Shown: in pieces, positions 53,141-64,000 of the stretch
How positions within the stretch are numbered: the first letter of the stretch is position 1
Layout of the letters: the number at the start of each line of letters is the position of its first letter
Assembly (NCBI RefSeq): GCF_026340095.1
Contig: NZ_JAPEPO010000001.1
Coordinates: 2,193,501 to 2,257,500, forward strand
Source: Streptomyces sp. NBC_01446
GTDB taxonomy: Bacteria > Actinomycetota > Actinomycetes > Streptomycetales > Streptomycetaceae
DNA: 64,000 nt
Direction: 5' to 3'
Made by a program: the position numbers and the translations under genes
The notes under the pieces: generated by a model
What the model saw: the letters and a program-made list of their open reading frames with translations, nothing else
Database searches by the model: none
What the model was told of the DNA's origin: nothing

Positions 53141-56100
53141 TCACTCCCCGCGCATCCACTGCTCCATCACCGTAAGCAGATGATCCGGATCGACCGGCTT
53201 CGTGACGTAGTCGGAGGCCCCGGACTCGATGGCCTTCTCCCGGTCGCCCTTCATCGCCTTCGCCGTGAGCGCGATGATCGGCAGTCCGGCGAACTGCGGC
53301 ATCCTGCGGATCGCCGTCGTCGTCGCGTAGCCGTCCATCTCCGGCATCATGATGTCCATCAGGACGACCGTCACGTCGTCGTGCTGTTCGAGGACCTCGA
53401 TCCCCTCCCGGCCGTTCTCGGCGTACAGCACGGACAGGCCGTGCTGCTCCAGGACGCTGGTGAGCGCGAAGACGTTACGGATGTCGTCGTCGACGATGAG
53501 CACCTTCTCGCCACCGAAGAGGAACGTGCGTCGCTCCTGCGGCGCCCCTTCCTGACCGGTGCCCGCCCACTGCTCCTGGGCTCGCTCCTGCGCAGGCGCC
53601 GTCGGCCCCTGCTGCCCGGGCTGTCCCGGCAGCGCCGGCCGCTTTTCGGGCGCGGCCACCTGCCTGCGGCGCCGCCTGAAGAGCGCGGCGGGACCGTGCT
53701 GGGTGTCCTGGTACGACCTGACCTCCGGCGGCATCGACGCCTCGGGCGGCATGACCTCCATCGGCACGGCGTGCACCCCCGGCTCGATGGTGGGCGCGAG
53801 CTGCGGGTAGCCCTGCGGCGGCAGTTCGCTCGCGTGCAGCGGCATGTACAGCGTGAACGTGGAGCCGCGCCCGGGCTCGCTCTGCGCGTGGATCTCACCG
53901 CCGAGCAGCCGCGCGATCTCACGGCTGATGGACAGGCCGAGGCCCGTACCGCCGTACTTGCGGCTGGTCGTCCCGTCGGCCTGCTTGAACGCCTCGAAGA
54001 TCACCCGCATCTTGCCGGCCGCGATGCCGATACCGGTGTCGGTCACGGAGAAGGCGATCAGGTCGCCGTCCGGCTCCCGCAGGGAGCCCGCCTCCAGGAG
54101 TTGCTCACGGATGGCGTCGGGCACGTCCGCGCCCGCGGGCCTGATGACCAGTTCGACGGCTCCGGAGTCGGTGAACTTGACGGCGTTGGACAGCAGGTTG
54201 CGCAGCACCTGGAGCAGGCGCTGTTCGTCCGTGTGGAGCGTCGCGGGCAGTTCGGGCGAGACCCGTACGGAGAAATCGAGGCCCTTCTCTGCGGTCAGCG
54301 GGCGGAAAGTGGCCTCTACGTAGTCGACGAGTTGCACCAGAGCGATGCGGGTCGGCGACACGTCCATCTTGCCCGCCTCGACCTTCGACAGGTCGAGGAT
54401 GTCGTTGATCAGCTGGAGCAGGTCGGAACCGGCGCCATGGATCGTCTCGGCGAACTCGACCTGCTTCGGGGTCAGGTTCGAGTCCGCGTTGTCGGCAAGC
54501 AACTTGGCCAGAATCAGCAGGGAGTTGAGCGGCGTACGCAGCTCGTGCGACATGTTCGCCAGGAACTCGGACTTGTACCGCATGGAGACCGCCAGCTGCT
54601 CGGCGCGCTCCTCCAGGACCTGCCGGGCCTCTTCGATCTCGGTGTTCTTGACCTCGATGTCGCGGTTCTGCTGGGCGAGCAGCTCGGCCTTCTCCTCCAG
54701 CTCCGCGTTGGACTCCTGGAGCGCCTTCTGCCGGTTCTCCAACTCCGCGGACCGTTCCCGCAGTTGCTCGGTGAGCTCCTGCGACTGCTTGAGCAGCACC
54801 TCCGTCTTCGTGTTCACGGAGATGGTGTTCACGCTCGTCGCGATCATCTCGGCGATCTGGTTCAGGAAGTCCTTCTGGATCTGCGTGAACGGCTGGAACG
54901 TCGCCAGTTCGATCACACCGAGGACCGTCCCCTCGAAGAGCACCGGCAGCACGATGACGTGTGCGGGCGGCGCCTCCCCGAGCCCGGAAGCGATCTTCAG
55001 ATACCCCTGCGGCACGTTCTCCACGAGGATCGCGCGCTTCTCCTGGGCCGCGGTCCCGATGAGCGTCTCACCGGGCCGGAACGAGGTCGGCATGGACCCC
55101 ATCGAGTAGCCGTAGCTTCCGAGCATGCGCAGCTCGTACGCGTCCTCGGGTGCGGAACCGGCCTCGGCCTCGTCCGTCGGCAGCGCCAGGAAGAACGCGC
55201 CGTGCTGGGCGGAGACGACCGGTGTCAGCTCGCTCATGATCAGCGAGGCCACGTCCTCCAGGTCGCGGCGGCCCTGCATGAGGCCGGAGATACGGGCGAG
55301 GTTGCCCTTCAACCAGTCCTGCTCCTCGTTGGCGATCGTGGTGTCGCGCAGGTTGGAGATCATCTTGTTGATGTTGTCCTGGAGGACCTGGATCTCACCC
55401 GCCGCGTCGACGTCGATCTTGAGGTTCAGGTCGCCGCGGGTCACCGCCGTGGCGACGGCCGCGATGGCGCGCACCTGACGGGTCAGGTTCCCTGCCATCT
55501 CGTTCACGGACTCGGTCAGGTCGCGCCAGGTGCCGTCGACGTCACGCACGCGGGCCTGGCCGCCGAGCTGGCCCTCCGTACCCACCTCACGGGCGACCCG
55601 GGTCACCTGCTCGGCGAACGAGGACAGCTGGTCCACCATCGTGTTGATGGTCGTCTTGAGTTCGAGGATCTCGCCCCGGGCGTCGATGTCGATCTTCTTG
55701 GTCAGATCGCCCTTGGCGATGGCGGTCGTGACCATCGCGATGTTGCGGACCTGCCCGGTCAGGTTCGACGCCATGCCGTTCACGGACTCGGTGAGGTCCT
55801 TCCACGTACCGGAGACTCCCGGTACGCGGGCCTGCCCGCCGAGGATGCCGTCGGTGCCCACCTCGCGGGCCACGCGGGTCACCTGGTCGGCGAACGAACT
55901 CAGCGTCGTCACCATGGTGTTGACCGTGTCGGCGAGCTGCGCGACCTCGCCGCGCGCCTCGACCGTGACCTTCTTGGTGAGGTCGCCGCTGGCGACGGCC
56001 GCCGCGACCTGCGAGATGTTGCGCACCTGGCTGGTCAGGTTGTTGGCCATCAGGTTGACGTTGTCGCTGAGGTCCTTCCAGATGCCCGTGACGCCCCGCA

Positions 56101-58651
56101 CGCGCGCCTGGCCGCCCAGCTGGCCCTCCGTACCCACCTCGCGGGCCACGCGGGTCACCTGCTCGGCGAACGACGACAGCTGGTCCACCATCGTGTTGAC
56201 GGTCGTGACGAGTTCGAGGATCTCGCCCTTCGCGTCGACGGTGATCTTCTTGGACAGGTCGCCGCGGGCGACGGCCGTGGTGACCTCGGCGATGTTGCGC
56301 ACCTGAAGGGTCAGGTTGTTGGCCATGCCGTTCACGGACTGCGTGAGGTCCTTCCAGGTGCCGGAGACACCCTGGACCTCGGCCTGCCCGCCGAGGATGC
56401 CCTCCGTACCCACCTCGCGGGAGACCCGCGTGACCTGCTCGGCGAAGTTCGAGAGCTGGTCCACCATCGTGTTGAGGGTGTTCTTCAGCTCCAGGATCTC
56501 GCCGCGCGCGTCCACGTCGATCTTCTGCGACAGGTCACCCCGCGCCACCGCCGTGGCGACCTGCGCGATGTTGCGCACCTGGGCGGTGAGGTTGCCGGCC
56601 ATGCCGTTCACGGAGTCGGTCAGGTCGCGCCACACACCGGCGACGCCGGGCACCTGCGCCTGACCGCCGAGCCGGCCTTCCGTACCCACCTCACGGGCCA
56701 CCCGCGTCACCTGGTCGGCGAACGCGGACAGCTGGTCGACCATCGTGTTGATGGTGTTCTTGAGTTCGAGGATCTCGCCGCGCGCGTCCACGTCGATCTT
56801 CTGCGACAGGTCACCCCGCGCCACCGCCGTGGTCACCTGTGCGATCTGGCGCACCTGCGAAGTCAGGTTCCCCGCCATGAAGTTGACGGAGTCGGTGAGT
56901 TCCTTCCAGGTGCCGGACACGCCGTCGACCCGCGCCTGACCACCGAGCCGGCCCTCGGTGCCCACGTCGCGCGCCATGCGCGTCACCTGGTCGGCGAACG
57001 AGGACAGCTGGTCCACCATCGTGTTCACGGTGTTCTTCAGCTGGAGCATCTCGCCGGACACGTCGACGGTGACCTTCTGCGACAGGTCGCCGTTCGCCAC
57101 CGCCGTCGTCACCTGCGCGATGTTGCGGACCTGGCCCGTCAGGTTGCGGAAGGCCGTGTTGACGGAGTCCGTCAGGTCCTTCCACGTACCGGCCGCGCCC
57201 TGCACATGCGCCTGGCCGCCCAGCTCACCCTCGACACCGATCTCCCGCGCCACACGGGTGACTTCGGAGCCGAACGCGGACAGCTGGTCCACCATCGTGT
57301 TGACGGTGTTCTTGAGCTCGAGCATCTCGCCGGCGACGTCGACGGTCACCTTCTGCGAGAGATCACCGTTCGCCACCGCCGTCGTGACGGTCGCGATGTC
57401 GCGCACCTGCGTGGTCAGGTTCCGGAAGACCGTGTTCACCGAATCGGTGAGGTCCTTCCACGTCCCCGCCGCACCCGGCACATTCGCCTGTCCGCCGAGC
57501 TGCCCTTCCGCACCGACCTCGTTGGCCACGCGCGTGACCTCGTCGGCGAACGTGCGCAGCGTCTCGGTCATCTGGTTGATCGTCTCGGCGAGTTGGGCGA
57601 CCTCGCCGCGTGCCGACACTGTCACCTTCTGCGACAGATCACCGTTGGCGACCGCCGTCGTGACCTGCGCGATCCCGCGCACCTGGGCCGTCAGGTTGCC
57701 GGCCATAAGATTTACGGAATCGGTGAGGTCCTTCCACACACCCGCCACACCCGGCACCTGTGCCTGGCCGCCGAGCTCGCCCTCCGTGCCCACCTCGCGG
57801 GCCACTCGGGTCACCTCGGAGGAGAAGGACGACAGCTGGTCCACCATCGTGTTGACGGTGTTCTTCAGTTCGAGCATCTCGCCCGCGACGTGAACCGTGA
57901 CCTTCCGGGACAGATCACCCTTGGCCACCGCGGTCGTCACGAGAGCAATATCACGCACCTGAGCCGTCAACCGGTACGCCATGGTGTTGACCGAATCCGT
58001 GAGGTCCTTCCACGAACCGGACATACCGCGCACCCGGGCCTGGCCGCCCAGCTTGCCCTCCGTGCCCACCTCACTGGCCACCCGCGTGACCTCGTCGGTG
58101 AACGTCGACAGCTGGTCCACCAGGTTGTTGACGGTGCGCCCGACCTTGAGGAACTCGCCCCGCAGCGGATGACCGTTGCCGTCCGGCACCTGCGAACGCA
58201 GCTCCATGCGCGGCGACAGATCGCCCTCCGCGACCGCCGTGAGCACCCGTCCGACCTCGGAGACCGGGCGTACGAGGTCGTCGACCAGGGCGTTCGAGGC
58301 GTTGATCGCCGCAGCCCAGGAGCCCTCGCAGGCGCCCGCCTCAAGCCGCTCGGTGAGCTTTCCCTCACGCCCGACCATCCGCCGCACCCGCGACAGCTCG
58401 CCGGTGAGGTGCAGATTCCGGTCCGCGACCTCATTGAAGACCGCCGCGATCTCGGCCATGAGGCCGTCGCCCGACACCGTGAGGCGCTTGCGGAAGTTAC
58501 CGTCCCGCATCGCCACAAGACCGGCGAGCAGTCTGTTCAGGGCAGCGGTGTCCACCGCTGTGGTCCCATTGCGCGGTTTACGCTGTTTCGCCAGGGACTG
58601 TCCGCCCTTTGCGCGCGTATTCGTGCCTCGCGACGCTGCGCCAGACTCCAC
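53141..58651 (-). CDS. osaA: OsaA, poly-HAMP hybrid histidine kinase
   Basis: An 1836-residue soluble hybrid kinase without membrane segments. Residues about 140-1100 hold eleven units of about 92 residues, each a HAMP pair (…[16 protein letters not shown]… then TEGxLGGQA…WKDLTDSVN). A GAF domain lies at about 1125-1275 and a coiled coil at about 1280-1350. HisKA with [16 protein letters not shown] is near residue 1367, HATPase with NAVKFT, DTGIGI and [10 protein letters not shown] at about 1470-1595, a Pro/Gln-rich linker, and a receiver from about 1715 ([22 protein letters not shown]). GTG start follows GGGAGG. In S. coelicolor OsaA/OsaB are required for growth recovery after osmotic shock. 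Confidence 0.92.
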   Translation of the reverse strand: MESGAASRGTNTRAKGGQSLAKQRKPRNGTTAVDTAALNRLLAGLVAMRDGNFRKRLTVSGDGLMAEIAAVFNEVADRNLHLTGELSRVRRMVGREGKLTERLEAGACEGSWAAAINASNALVDDLVRPVSEVGRVLTAVAEGDLSPRMELRSQVPDGNGHPLRGEFLKVGRTVNNLVDQLSTFTDEVTRVASEVGTEGKLGGQARVRGMSGSWKDLTDSVNTMAYRLTAQVRDIALVTTAVAKGDLSRKVTVHVAGEMLELKNTVNTMVDQLSSFSSEVTRVAREVGTEGELGGQAQVPGVAGVWKDLTDSVNLMAGNLTAQVRGIAQVTTAVANGDLSQKVTVSARGEVAQLAETINQMTETLRTFADEVTRVANEVGAEGQLGGQANVPGAAGTWKDLTDSVNTVFRNLTTQVRDIATVTTAVANGDLSQKVTVDVAGEMLELKNTVNTMVDQLSAFGSEVTRVAREIGVEGELGGQAHVQGAAGTWKDLTDSVNTAFRNLTGQVRNIAQVTTAVANGDLSQKVTVDVSGEMLQLKNTVNTMVDQLSSFADQVTRMARDVGTEGRLGGQARVDGVSGTWKELTDSVNFMAGNLTSQVRQIAQVTTAVARGDLSQKIDVDARGEILELKNTINTMVDQLSAFADQVTRVAREVGTEGRLGGQAQVPGVAGVWRDLTDSVNGMAGNLTAQVRNIAQVATAVARGDLSQKIDVDARGEILELKNTLNTMVDQLSNFAEQVTRVSREVGTEGILGGQAEVQGVSGTWKDLTQSVNGMANNLTLQVRNIAEVTTAVARGDLSKKITVDAKGEILELVTTVNTMVDQLSSFAEQVTRVAREVGTEGQLGGQARVRGVTGIWKDLSDNVNLMANNLTSQVRNISQVAAAVASGDLTKKVTVEARGEVAQLADTVNTMVTTLSSFADQVTRVAREVGTDGILGGQARVPGVSGTWKDLTESVNGMASNLTGQVRNIAMVTTAIAKGDLTKKIDIDARGEILELKTTINTMVDQLSSFAEQVTRVAREVGTEGQLGGQARVRDVDGTWRDLTESVNEMAGNLTRQVRAIAAVATAVTRGDLNLKIDVDAAGEIQVLQDNINKMISNLRDTTIANEEQDWLKGNLARISGLMQGRRDLEDVASLIMSELTPVVSAQHGAFFLALPTDEAEAGSAPEDAYELRMLGSYGYSMGSMPTSFRPGETLIGTAAQEKRAILVENVPQGYLKIASGLGEAPPAHVIVLPVLFEGTVLGVIELATFQPFTQIQKDFLNQIAEMIATSVNTISVNTKTEVLLKQSQELTEQLRERSAELENRQKALQESNAELEEKAELLAQQNRDIEVKNTEIEEARQVLEERAEQLAVSMRYKSEFLANMSHELRTPLNSLLILAKLLADNADSNLTPKQVEFAETIHGAGSDLLQLINDILDLSKVEAGKMDVSPTRIALVQLVDYVEATFRPLTAEKGLDFSVRVSPELPATLHTDEQRLLQVLRNLLSNAVKFTDSGAVELVIRPAGADVPDAIREQLLEAGSLREPDGDLIAFSVTDTGIGIAAGKMRVIFEAFKQADGTTSRKYGGTGLGLSISREIARLLGGEIHAQSEPGRGSTFTLYMPLHASELPPQGYPQLAPTIEPGVHAVPMEVMPPEASMPPEVRSYQDTQHGPAALFRRRRRQVAAPEKRPALPGQPGQQGPTAPAQERAQEQWAGTGQEGAPQERRTFLFGGEKVLIVDDDIRNVFALTSVLEQHGLSVLYAENGREGIEVLEQHDDVTVVLMDIMMPEMDGYATTTAIRRMPQFAGLPIIALTAKAMKGDREKAIESGASDYVTKPVDPDHLLTVMEQWMRGE
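55360..58260. repeat. eleven approximately 276-bp repeats encoding HAMP units in osaA
   Basis: The DNA repeats with the protein unit; blocks such as the codons for [10 protein letters not shown] and [10 protein letters not shown] recur nearly unchanged along the array. Similarity between some neighbouring copies is high enough for unequal recombination. Confidence 0.85.
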
Positions 58652-58922
58652 TGTGTCCCTCCCGCAAGGGTCGGCCGTACTGCTCGGATTGCTCGGGTTC
58701 TCTTCGGAAGCGTGCCCAGTGTTTCACCATGGCAGAACCAGGCCATAACAGTTCGGCAGCTTCGCACACCGTCCGCACACCCTCCGGGCGGAAACACAAG
58801 CGACCGGCATCCGCATGGACGGCGAAGGTAAGTAACCTTGCATGCGGCTGTCCACCCACCCCGGTCCGCCCGGCCAGGGTGGTGGCACGAGGACCACGGG
58901 CATCGGAGGGGGCGGCCGCGCC

Positions 58923-61601
58923 ATGAGTTCGGGAGACATGGGCGTCGAGACTCGTATGACTGATACAGGGAGTTCTGTGATCACCGCGCGCGCGGCTGCC
59001 ACCTTCGACCCCGTCGGGCGGTCCGTCGCGACCGCCCGCGCCTTTGTGCGCGACACCCTCCAGGGGTGGGGCTTCCCCGACATCATCGACGACGCGGTCG
59101 TCCTCACCAGTGAACTCGTGACGAACGCCGTCGTGCACGCCGGCACCTCCGCCGAGGTCCTGTGCCTGCGCACCGACGACGGCGTACGCGTCGAGGTCGC
59201 CGACCGCTATCCGGAGCGCGAGATCCCGCTCCAGCAGTCCGCGATCAACATGGGCAACCCCGACCGCGAGGGCGGCCGCGGCCTCCAGCTCTGCGCGGCC
59301 CTCGCCACCCGCTGGGGCGTCGACTACACGCCGACGCACAAACTCGTCTGGTTCCAACTCGCCCTTCCCCAGCGCTCGGTGGGCACCCGCACCGCGGGCC
59401 CCGCCCTCCCCACCGACCTCCTCCCGCTGGCCGACAGCAGAGTGCGGGTCGCCGTCATCCAGATCGACCGCACCGGAGCCGTCTCCGCCTGGAGCGAGGA
59501 CGCGGAACACCTCTTCGGATACGTCGCCGAACAGGTCATCGGTAAACCCCTCACCGACTTCGCGGCCTGGCCGCACACCCCCGGCACGAGCACGGGAATC
59601 GCCGACGCGCTGCAGTTCTCGCGCTGGGAGGGCAGCTACGGCATCCGCGGCGCCAACGGCCGTGTGACACCCGTCTACGCCTCCCACCTGCGCGTCCGCG
59701 ACGCCGGCGGCGATCCCTCCACGGTCTGCCTCCTCGTACGCGACCACGAGCGCGCCGTCCTCCAGACCCCGCTGCGCGGCCAGACCACCTCGGAGACCGG
59801 CACGCTGTCCGAGGGCAACGCGTCCGACCCGTTCGAGGTCTTCATCGGCTCACCGGCCCCTGACGACCTCGACGGACTGCTCCAGCGCACCGTCGAACGC
59901 GCCCGCGACATGCTCGACGGCGACTCCGCCTTCCTGCTCCTCGCGACCGATGACGAGACCGAGCTGGAGGTCCGCGCTTCCACGGGCCTTCCGTCGGCCC
60001 GTCAGCGCTTCGCCCGCGTCCCCGTGGAGGTGGGCCCCGGCCGCTACGGCTCGGCCCGCATGCCGGCCGTCCACGAGGACCTCACGGTCGTCCCCGGCGC
60101 CGTCCCCCTCCTCAACGGCACGGGCATGCGCTCGGTCGTCACGGTCCCGCTCAAGGTCGAGGGCCGCCTCACCGGCTCCCTCGGCGTCGCAGCCGAGGCA
60201 CCCGACCGCTACTCGAACGAGGAGGCCCTGCGCCTCCAGTTCGCGGCCGACCGCATCGCCCTGGCCGTCGAGTCGGCCCGCCTCGGCGAGCTCGAAAAGC
60301 TCCGCCGCGGCTCCCTCAGCTTCCTCGTCGAGGCATCCGACCTCCTCGCCGGCACCCTCGACCGCGACCAGACCCTGGCGCTCATGGCCCAGATGACGGT
60401 CCCGACGCTCGCCACCTGGTGCGCCGTCTACACGATCGCCGACCAGTCCTCGGAGCCGTACCTCTCGTACGTCCTGCACGAGGACGAGGAGCGCATCGAC
60501 GGCCTCAAGGCGCTCCTCTCAAAGATCGCCCCACCCGACCCGGTCCCCACCCCCGGAGCCCGCGTCTGGGCGGCACCCGCCGACGCGGCCCACCAGGCGG
60601 CTCTCCGGACGTCCAAGCGCAGCCTCGGCCTCGGCGCACCGTCGAGCGTCAGCTCGGGCATCGGCACGACCCTCGCCACGGCCTCCGCGGTGGGCGGCGA
60701 GACGGTCGTCCTCCCCCTGGTCGCCCGAAACCGCGTCATCGGCATGCTCACGCTCGGCAAGCCGTCCGACGAACACTTCCGCCAGGAAATCCTGGAACTG
60801 GCCGAGGACTTGAGCCGCCGTGCCGCCCTCGCCCTGGACAACGCGCGCCTCTACTCGGAGCGCATGGCCATCAGCCAGTCCCTCCAGCGAAGCCTGCTCC
60901 CACCGGAGCTCCCGCACATCCCGGGCGTCGAGGTCGAGGTCATCTACCGCGCGGCCGGCGAGGGAAACGAGGTGGGCGGCGACTTCTACGACCTCTTCCC
61001 GATCCGCGACGGCGCCTACGGCTTCGCCATCGGCGACGTCTGCGGTACGGGACCGGAGGCCGCGGCGGTCACCGGCCTGGCCCGGCACGCCCTGCGCCTC
61101 CTGGCCCGCGAAGGCTTCGGCGGCCCAGCGGTCCTGGAGCGCCTGAACGCCGCGATCCTCGACGAGGGCGCCCGAAGCCGCTTCCTCACGCTGCTCTACG
61201 GCGAGTTGTGGCCGCAGGAGGACGGCTCGGCGGTCCTGAAGATGGTCTGCGCCGGCCACCCGCTTCCCCTGCGCCTGCGCCAGGACGGCACGGTCGAGCC
61301 GTACGCGGAGCCGCAGCCGCTCCTCGGCGTCATGGAGGACCTGGAGCTCTACGAGCAGACGATGACGCTCGACCCGGGCGATGTCCTCCTCTGTGTCACG
61401 GACGGCATCACCGAACGCCGGGAAGGCACCCGCATGCTGGGCGACGACGGCCTGGCGGACGTCCTGACGACCTGTACGGGTCTGACGGCCGGCGCGGTGG
61501 CGGCCCGCATCATGCGCGCGGTCGAGCGTTTCGCGTCTGACGCCCCTTCGGACGACATGGCGATCCTGACCATGCGCGTCCCGGAACTCCAGAAGGACTG
61601 A
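58923..61601 (+). CDS. osaC: OsaC-like multidomain anti-sigma kinase/phosphatase
   Basis: About 892 residues from the ATG at 58923, chosen for GGAGGGGG upstream; an ATG at 58842 is in frame. Domains: RsbW-like HATPase at about 20-145 (SELVTNAVVHAG, GGRGLQLCAAL), PAS at about 175-280, GAF at about 315-455, second GAF at about 465-645, and a SpoIIE/RsbU PP2C phosphatase at about 655-890 (NEVGGDFYDLF, GDVCGTGPEAAAVTGLAR, DDMAILTMRV). In S. coelicolor OsaC modulates SigB activity after osmotic stress. It is divergent from osaA across 271 bases that show no other gene. Confidence 0.9.
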   Translation: MSSGDMGVETRMTDTGSSVITARAAATFDPVGRSVATARAFVRDTLQGWGFPDIIDDAVVLTSELVTNAVVHAGTSAEVLCLRTDDGVRVEVADRYPEREIPLQQSAINMGNPDREGGRGLQLCAALATRWGVDYTPTHKLVWFQLALPQRSVGTRTAGPALPTDLLPLADSRVRVAVIQIDRTGAVSAWSEDAEHLFGYVAEQVIGKPLTDFAAWPHTPGTSTGIADALQFSRWEGSYGIRGANGRVTPVYASHLRVRDAGGDPSTVCLLVRDHERAVLQTPLRGQTTSETGTLSEGNASDPFEVFIGSPAPDDLDGLLQRTVERARDMLDGDSAFLLLATDDETELEVRASTGLPSARQRFARVPVEVGPGRYGSARMPAVHEDLTVVPGAVPLLNGTGMRSVVTVPLKVEGRLTGSLGVAAEAPDRYSNEEALRLQFAADRIALAVESARLGELEKLRRGSLSFLVEASDLLAGTLDRDQTLALMAQMTVPTLATWCAVYTIADQSSEPYLSYVLHEDEERIDGLKALLSKIAPPDPVPTPGARVWAAPADAAHQAALRTSKRSLGLGAPSSVSSGIGTTLATASAVGGETVVLPLVARNRVIGMLTLGKPSDEHFRQEILELAEDLSRRAALALDNARLYSERMAISQSLQRSLLPPELPHIPGVEVEVIYRAAGEGNEVGGDFYDLFPIRDGAYGFAIGDVCGTGPEAAAVTGLARHALRLLAREGFGGPAVLERLNAAILDEGARSRFLTLLYGELWPQEDGSAVLKMVCAGHPLPLRLRQDGTVEPYAEPQPLLGVMEDLELYEQTMTLDPGDVLLCVTDGITERREGTRMLGDDGLADVLTTCTGLTAGAVAARIMRAVERFASDAPSDDMAILTMRVPELQKD

Positions 61602-61613
61602 GAGCCCCAACGC

Positions 61614-61647
61614 AAAAGGCCCCCGCCCGAAAGGGCGGAGGCCTTTA
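61614..61647. terminator. terminator between osaC and tRNA-Thr
   Basis: AAAAGGCCCCCGCCC and GGGCGGAGGCCTTT pair with GAAA as loop, ending in T-rich sequence, 12 bases after the osaC stop and just beyond the tRNA 3' end. It can serve both strands. Confidence 0.85.
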
Positions 61648-61653
61648 TATCTG

Positions 61654-61726
61654 AGCCCCCAAGCGGAATCGAACCGCTGACCTTCTCCTTACCATGGAGA
61701 CGCTCTACCGACTGAGCTATAGGGGC
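61654..61726 (-). tRNA. tRNA-Thr (anticodon GGU)
   Basis: The 73-base cloverleaf reads GCCCCTATAGCTCAGTCGG at its 5' end. The D-arm is GCTC/GAGC, the anticodon stem TCTCC/GGAGA with loop ATGGTAA (GGT), the T-arm AGCGG-TTCGATT-CCGCT, and the acceptor stem GCCCCTA/TGGGGGC. The 3' CCA is not encoded. It decodes ACC and ACU threonine codons. Confidence 0.95.
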
Positions 61727-61811
61727 CTGTTGCTTTCCCAGGGTTTCCCCCGCAGCAACGGAATTAAGCATACCCGAACTTCAGCTCGGTTCGAACCGCC
61801 CCGCCCTCGCG

Positions 61812-62510
61812 TCAGAAAGCGGGCTGCAGCAGCCCACCGAGAGCATTGCACGCAGAGACGACCTTGTGGAGCTCGCGCCGCGACAGCGTGGCACTGACGG
61901 GCAGCGCCAGCGTCTCGTCGGCGGCCCGCTCCGTCTCCGGCAACGCGACGTCACGCCGGAATTGCGGCAACCGGTGCACCGGCGTCTTCACCGGCACGCG
62001 GCAGTCAATTCCCCTGGCCCGTATGGCATGTGCGAAGGCGTCCCGGTCGGGCCGCCCGTTGCCGGGCACCCGGACGACGTACTGCTGATAGGTGTGCCGC
62101 TCGCTCCCGGCGGGCGTCCGTACGCCACTGAGCCGCGCGTTCAGATAGCCGGCGTGCGCCCGCCGCTTGGCGAGCCCGTCGTGCGCCTGCTCCGACTCGC
62201 CCTGCTCCAGGACGAGAAGCCCGCGCCGCCCACCGATCTCCCGGAGCCGCGCCACATCGGCCGGCTGCCCGAAGCGGTGTACGGCGATGATCGCCGCGGT
62301 GTGCGCGCTGACGCCGGCCTCGACCGATGCGGGGGCGAGGCAGTACGTGTCCGGATCTATGTCCGCGAACACCGGCCTGGCACCGGCCAGTTCGACGGCC
62401 TCCGCGACCTCGACGTTCCCGTAGGCGGGCACGATGACCTCGTCGCCGGTTCCGATACCGGCGGCCCTCAGCATTGCAACTGTCCCCATGGCACGGGATG
62501 TTGGCCGCAC
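61812..62510 (-). CDS. shortened DegT/DnrJ/EryC1/StrS-like protein
   Basis: A 232-residue protein resembling sugar aminotransferases but only 60% of their length. It keeps the N-terminal GIGTGDEVIVPAYGNVEVAEAVELAGARPVFADID and the VHRFGQPADVARLREIGGRRGLLVLEQ segment. It then jumps to a C-terminal HTYQQYVVRVPG, DCRVPVKTPVHRLPQF and LALPVSATLS. The central stretch with the PLP-binding lysine is missing. It probably lacks transaminase activity and may have another role. GTG at 62510 is used because TSRAMGTVAM aligns with the family; an ATG at 62489 is possible. Confidence 0.75.
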   Translation of the reverse strand: MRPTSRAMGTVAMLRAAGIGTGDEVIVPAYGNVEVAEAVELAGARPVFADIDPDTYCLAPASVEAGVSAHTAAIIAVHRFGQPADVARLREIGGRRGLLVLEQGESEQAHDGLAKRRAHAGYLNARLSGVRTPAGSERHTYQQYVVRVPGNGRPDRDAFAHAIRARGIDCRVPVKTPVHRLPQFRRDVALPETERAADETLALPVSATLSRRELHKVVSACNALGGLLQPAF

Positions 62511-62541
62511 AACGTGAACGACAAGTGACGCAAAACAAAAA

Positions 62542-62579
62542 AGAGCTGGTCCCTGAACCGAAGTTCAGGGACCAGCTCT
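62542..62579 (-). terminator. terminator of the rRNA operon
   Basis: AGAGCTGGTCCCTGAAC and GTTCAGGGACCAGCTCT form a perfect 17-bp stem with a 4-base loop. On the minus strand a T-rich run follows (complement of AAAACAAAAAAG). It lies 9 bases beyond the 5S 3' end. Confidence 0.92.
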
Positions 62580-62588
62580 ATAAAAGGA

Positions 62589-62707
62589 GTTCGGCGGCGT
62601 CCTACTCTCCCACAGGGTCCCCCCTGCAGTACCATCGGCGCTGTGAGGCTTAGCTTCCGGGTTCGGAATGTAACCGGGCGTTTCCCTCACGCTATGACCA
62701 CCGAAAC
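62589..62707 (-). rRNA. rrf: 5S ribosomal RNA
   Basis: About 119 bases; the minus strand begins GTTTCGGTGGTCATAGCGTG and ends GGACGCCGCCGAAC, with internal CCCGGTTACATTCCGAACCC, the conserved Streptomyces 5S sequence. Ends are estimated to within a few bases. Confidence 0.95.
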
Positions 62708-62793
62708 ACTATGAAACTGTCAACCGCACCACGCTCTGTGACAAACGTGGGGTTGTTCGTGGTTTCAGAACCAACACAGTGGACGCGAGCAAC

Positions 62794-64000
<1,207 letters not shown>

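Noticed and set aside
53180..58831. A 1883-codon open frame on the plus strand opposite osaA
   Set aside because: Its translation is His/Arg/Gly/Leu-rich and mirrors the HAMP repeats of osaA; in high-GC DNA such antisense frames stay open by codon bias. osaA has clear domains.
61654..62510. Integrated element at the tRNA-Thr gene
   Set aside because: No integrase and no repeated copy of the tRNA 3' end was noticed nearby; the neighbouring genes look like core genome.

Overview
This window is high-GC actinobacterial chromosome, almost certainly Streptomyces. The evidence is strong G/C bias at third codon positions, frequent GTG starts, 4-bp ATGA/GTGA overlaps, a Streptomyces-type rRNA operon, and genes recognisable as recA-recX, ftsK, clgR, rimO-pgsA-cinA, the glutamate importer gluABCD with a two-component system, and the osmoadaptation genes osaA, osaB and osaC. 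All names come from reading translated protein motifs and gene order; no database search was run.

Region 1 (1-10.9 kb) is an accessory, natural-product-like redox island. It holds the end of an alpha/beta hydrolase and a DHA2 exporter, a complete class I P450 chain (2Fe-2S ferredoxin, ferredoxin reductase, and a convergent P450), a membrane-anchored or secreted protein of unknown function, and an acyl-CoA-dehydrogenase-like flavin hydroxylase coupled to an SRPBCC protein. An ActIII-type ketoreductase, an ActVB-like flavin reductase and a metallo-beta-lactamase (MBL) fold protein are followed by an unrecognised 49-residue ORF and a SnoaL-like protein. The set resembles the tailoring half of an aromatic (type II) polyketide cluster, but no ketosynthase, ACP or cluster regulator lies in the window.

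Region 2 (11-20.9 kb) has a TAXI solute-binding protein, a sensor kinase/response regulator pair (probably GluK/GluR), gluABCD, an FAD monooxygenase, and a sulfur unit: a Cys-rich leader peptide, cysteine dioxygenase and a rhodanese.

Region 3 (20.9-31 kb) surrounds recX-recA and is rich in tandem repeats: a codon-sized array inside a regulator coupled to an FtsX-type permease with no ATPase beside it, a degenerate non-coding array, and a 32-bp array that breaks a lipoprotein-like gene. recA has a near-perfect PafBC/RecA-independent damage promoter and a degenerate LexA box. Membrane proteins (including an AI-2E family member) and a DUF3046 protein follow.

Region 4 (31-44.7 kb) contains a PucR regulator divergent from an alkylsulfatase-like hydrolase and an MFS transporter, azlCD with an AraC regulator, a giant Lhr helicase with its own candidate damage promoter and leaderless start, an Nei-type DNA glycosylase, an SDR with a leaderless promoter, and a small membrane protein.

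Region 5 (44.7-64 kb) is core: clgR, cinA, pgsA, rimO, a RodZ-like HTH membrane protein and ftsK. Then come osaB, the 1836-residue poly-HAMP hybrid kinase osaA, and divergent osaC. The window ends with tRNA-Thr(GGU), a shortened DegT-like protein, 5S rRNA and the 3' part of 23S rRNA, all on the minus strand.
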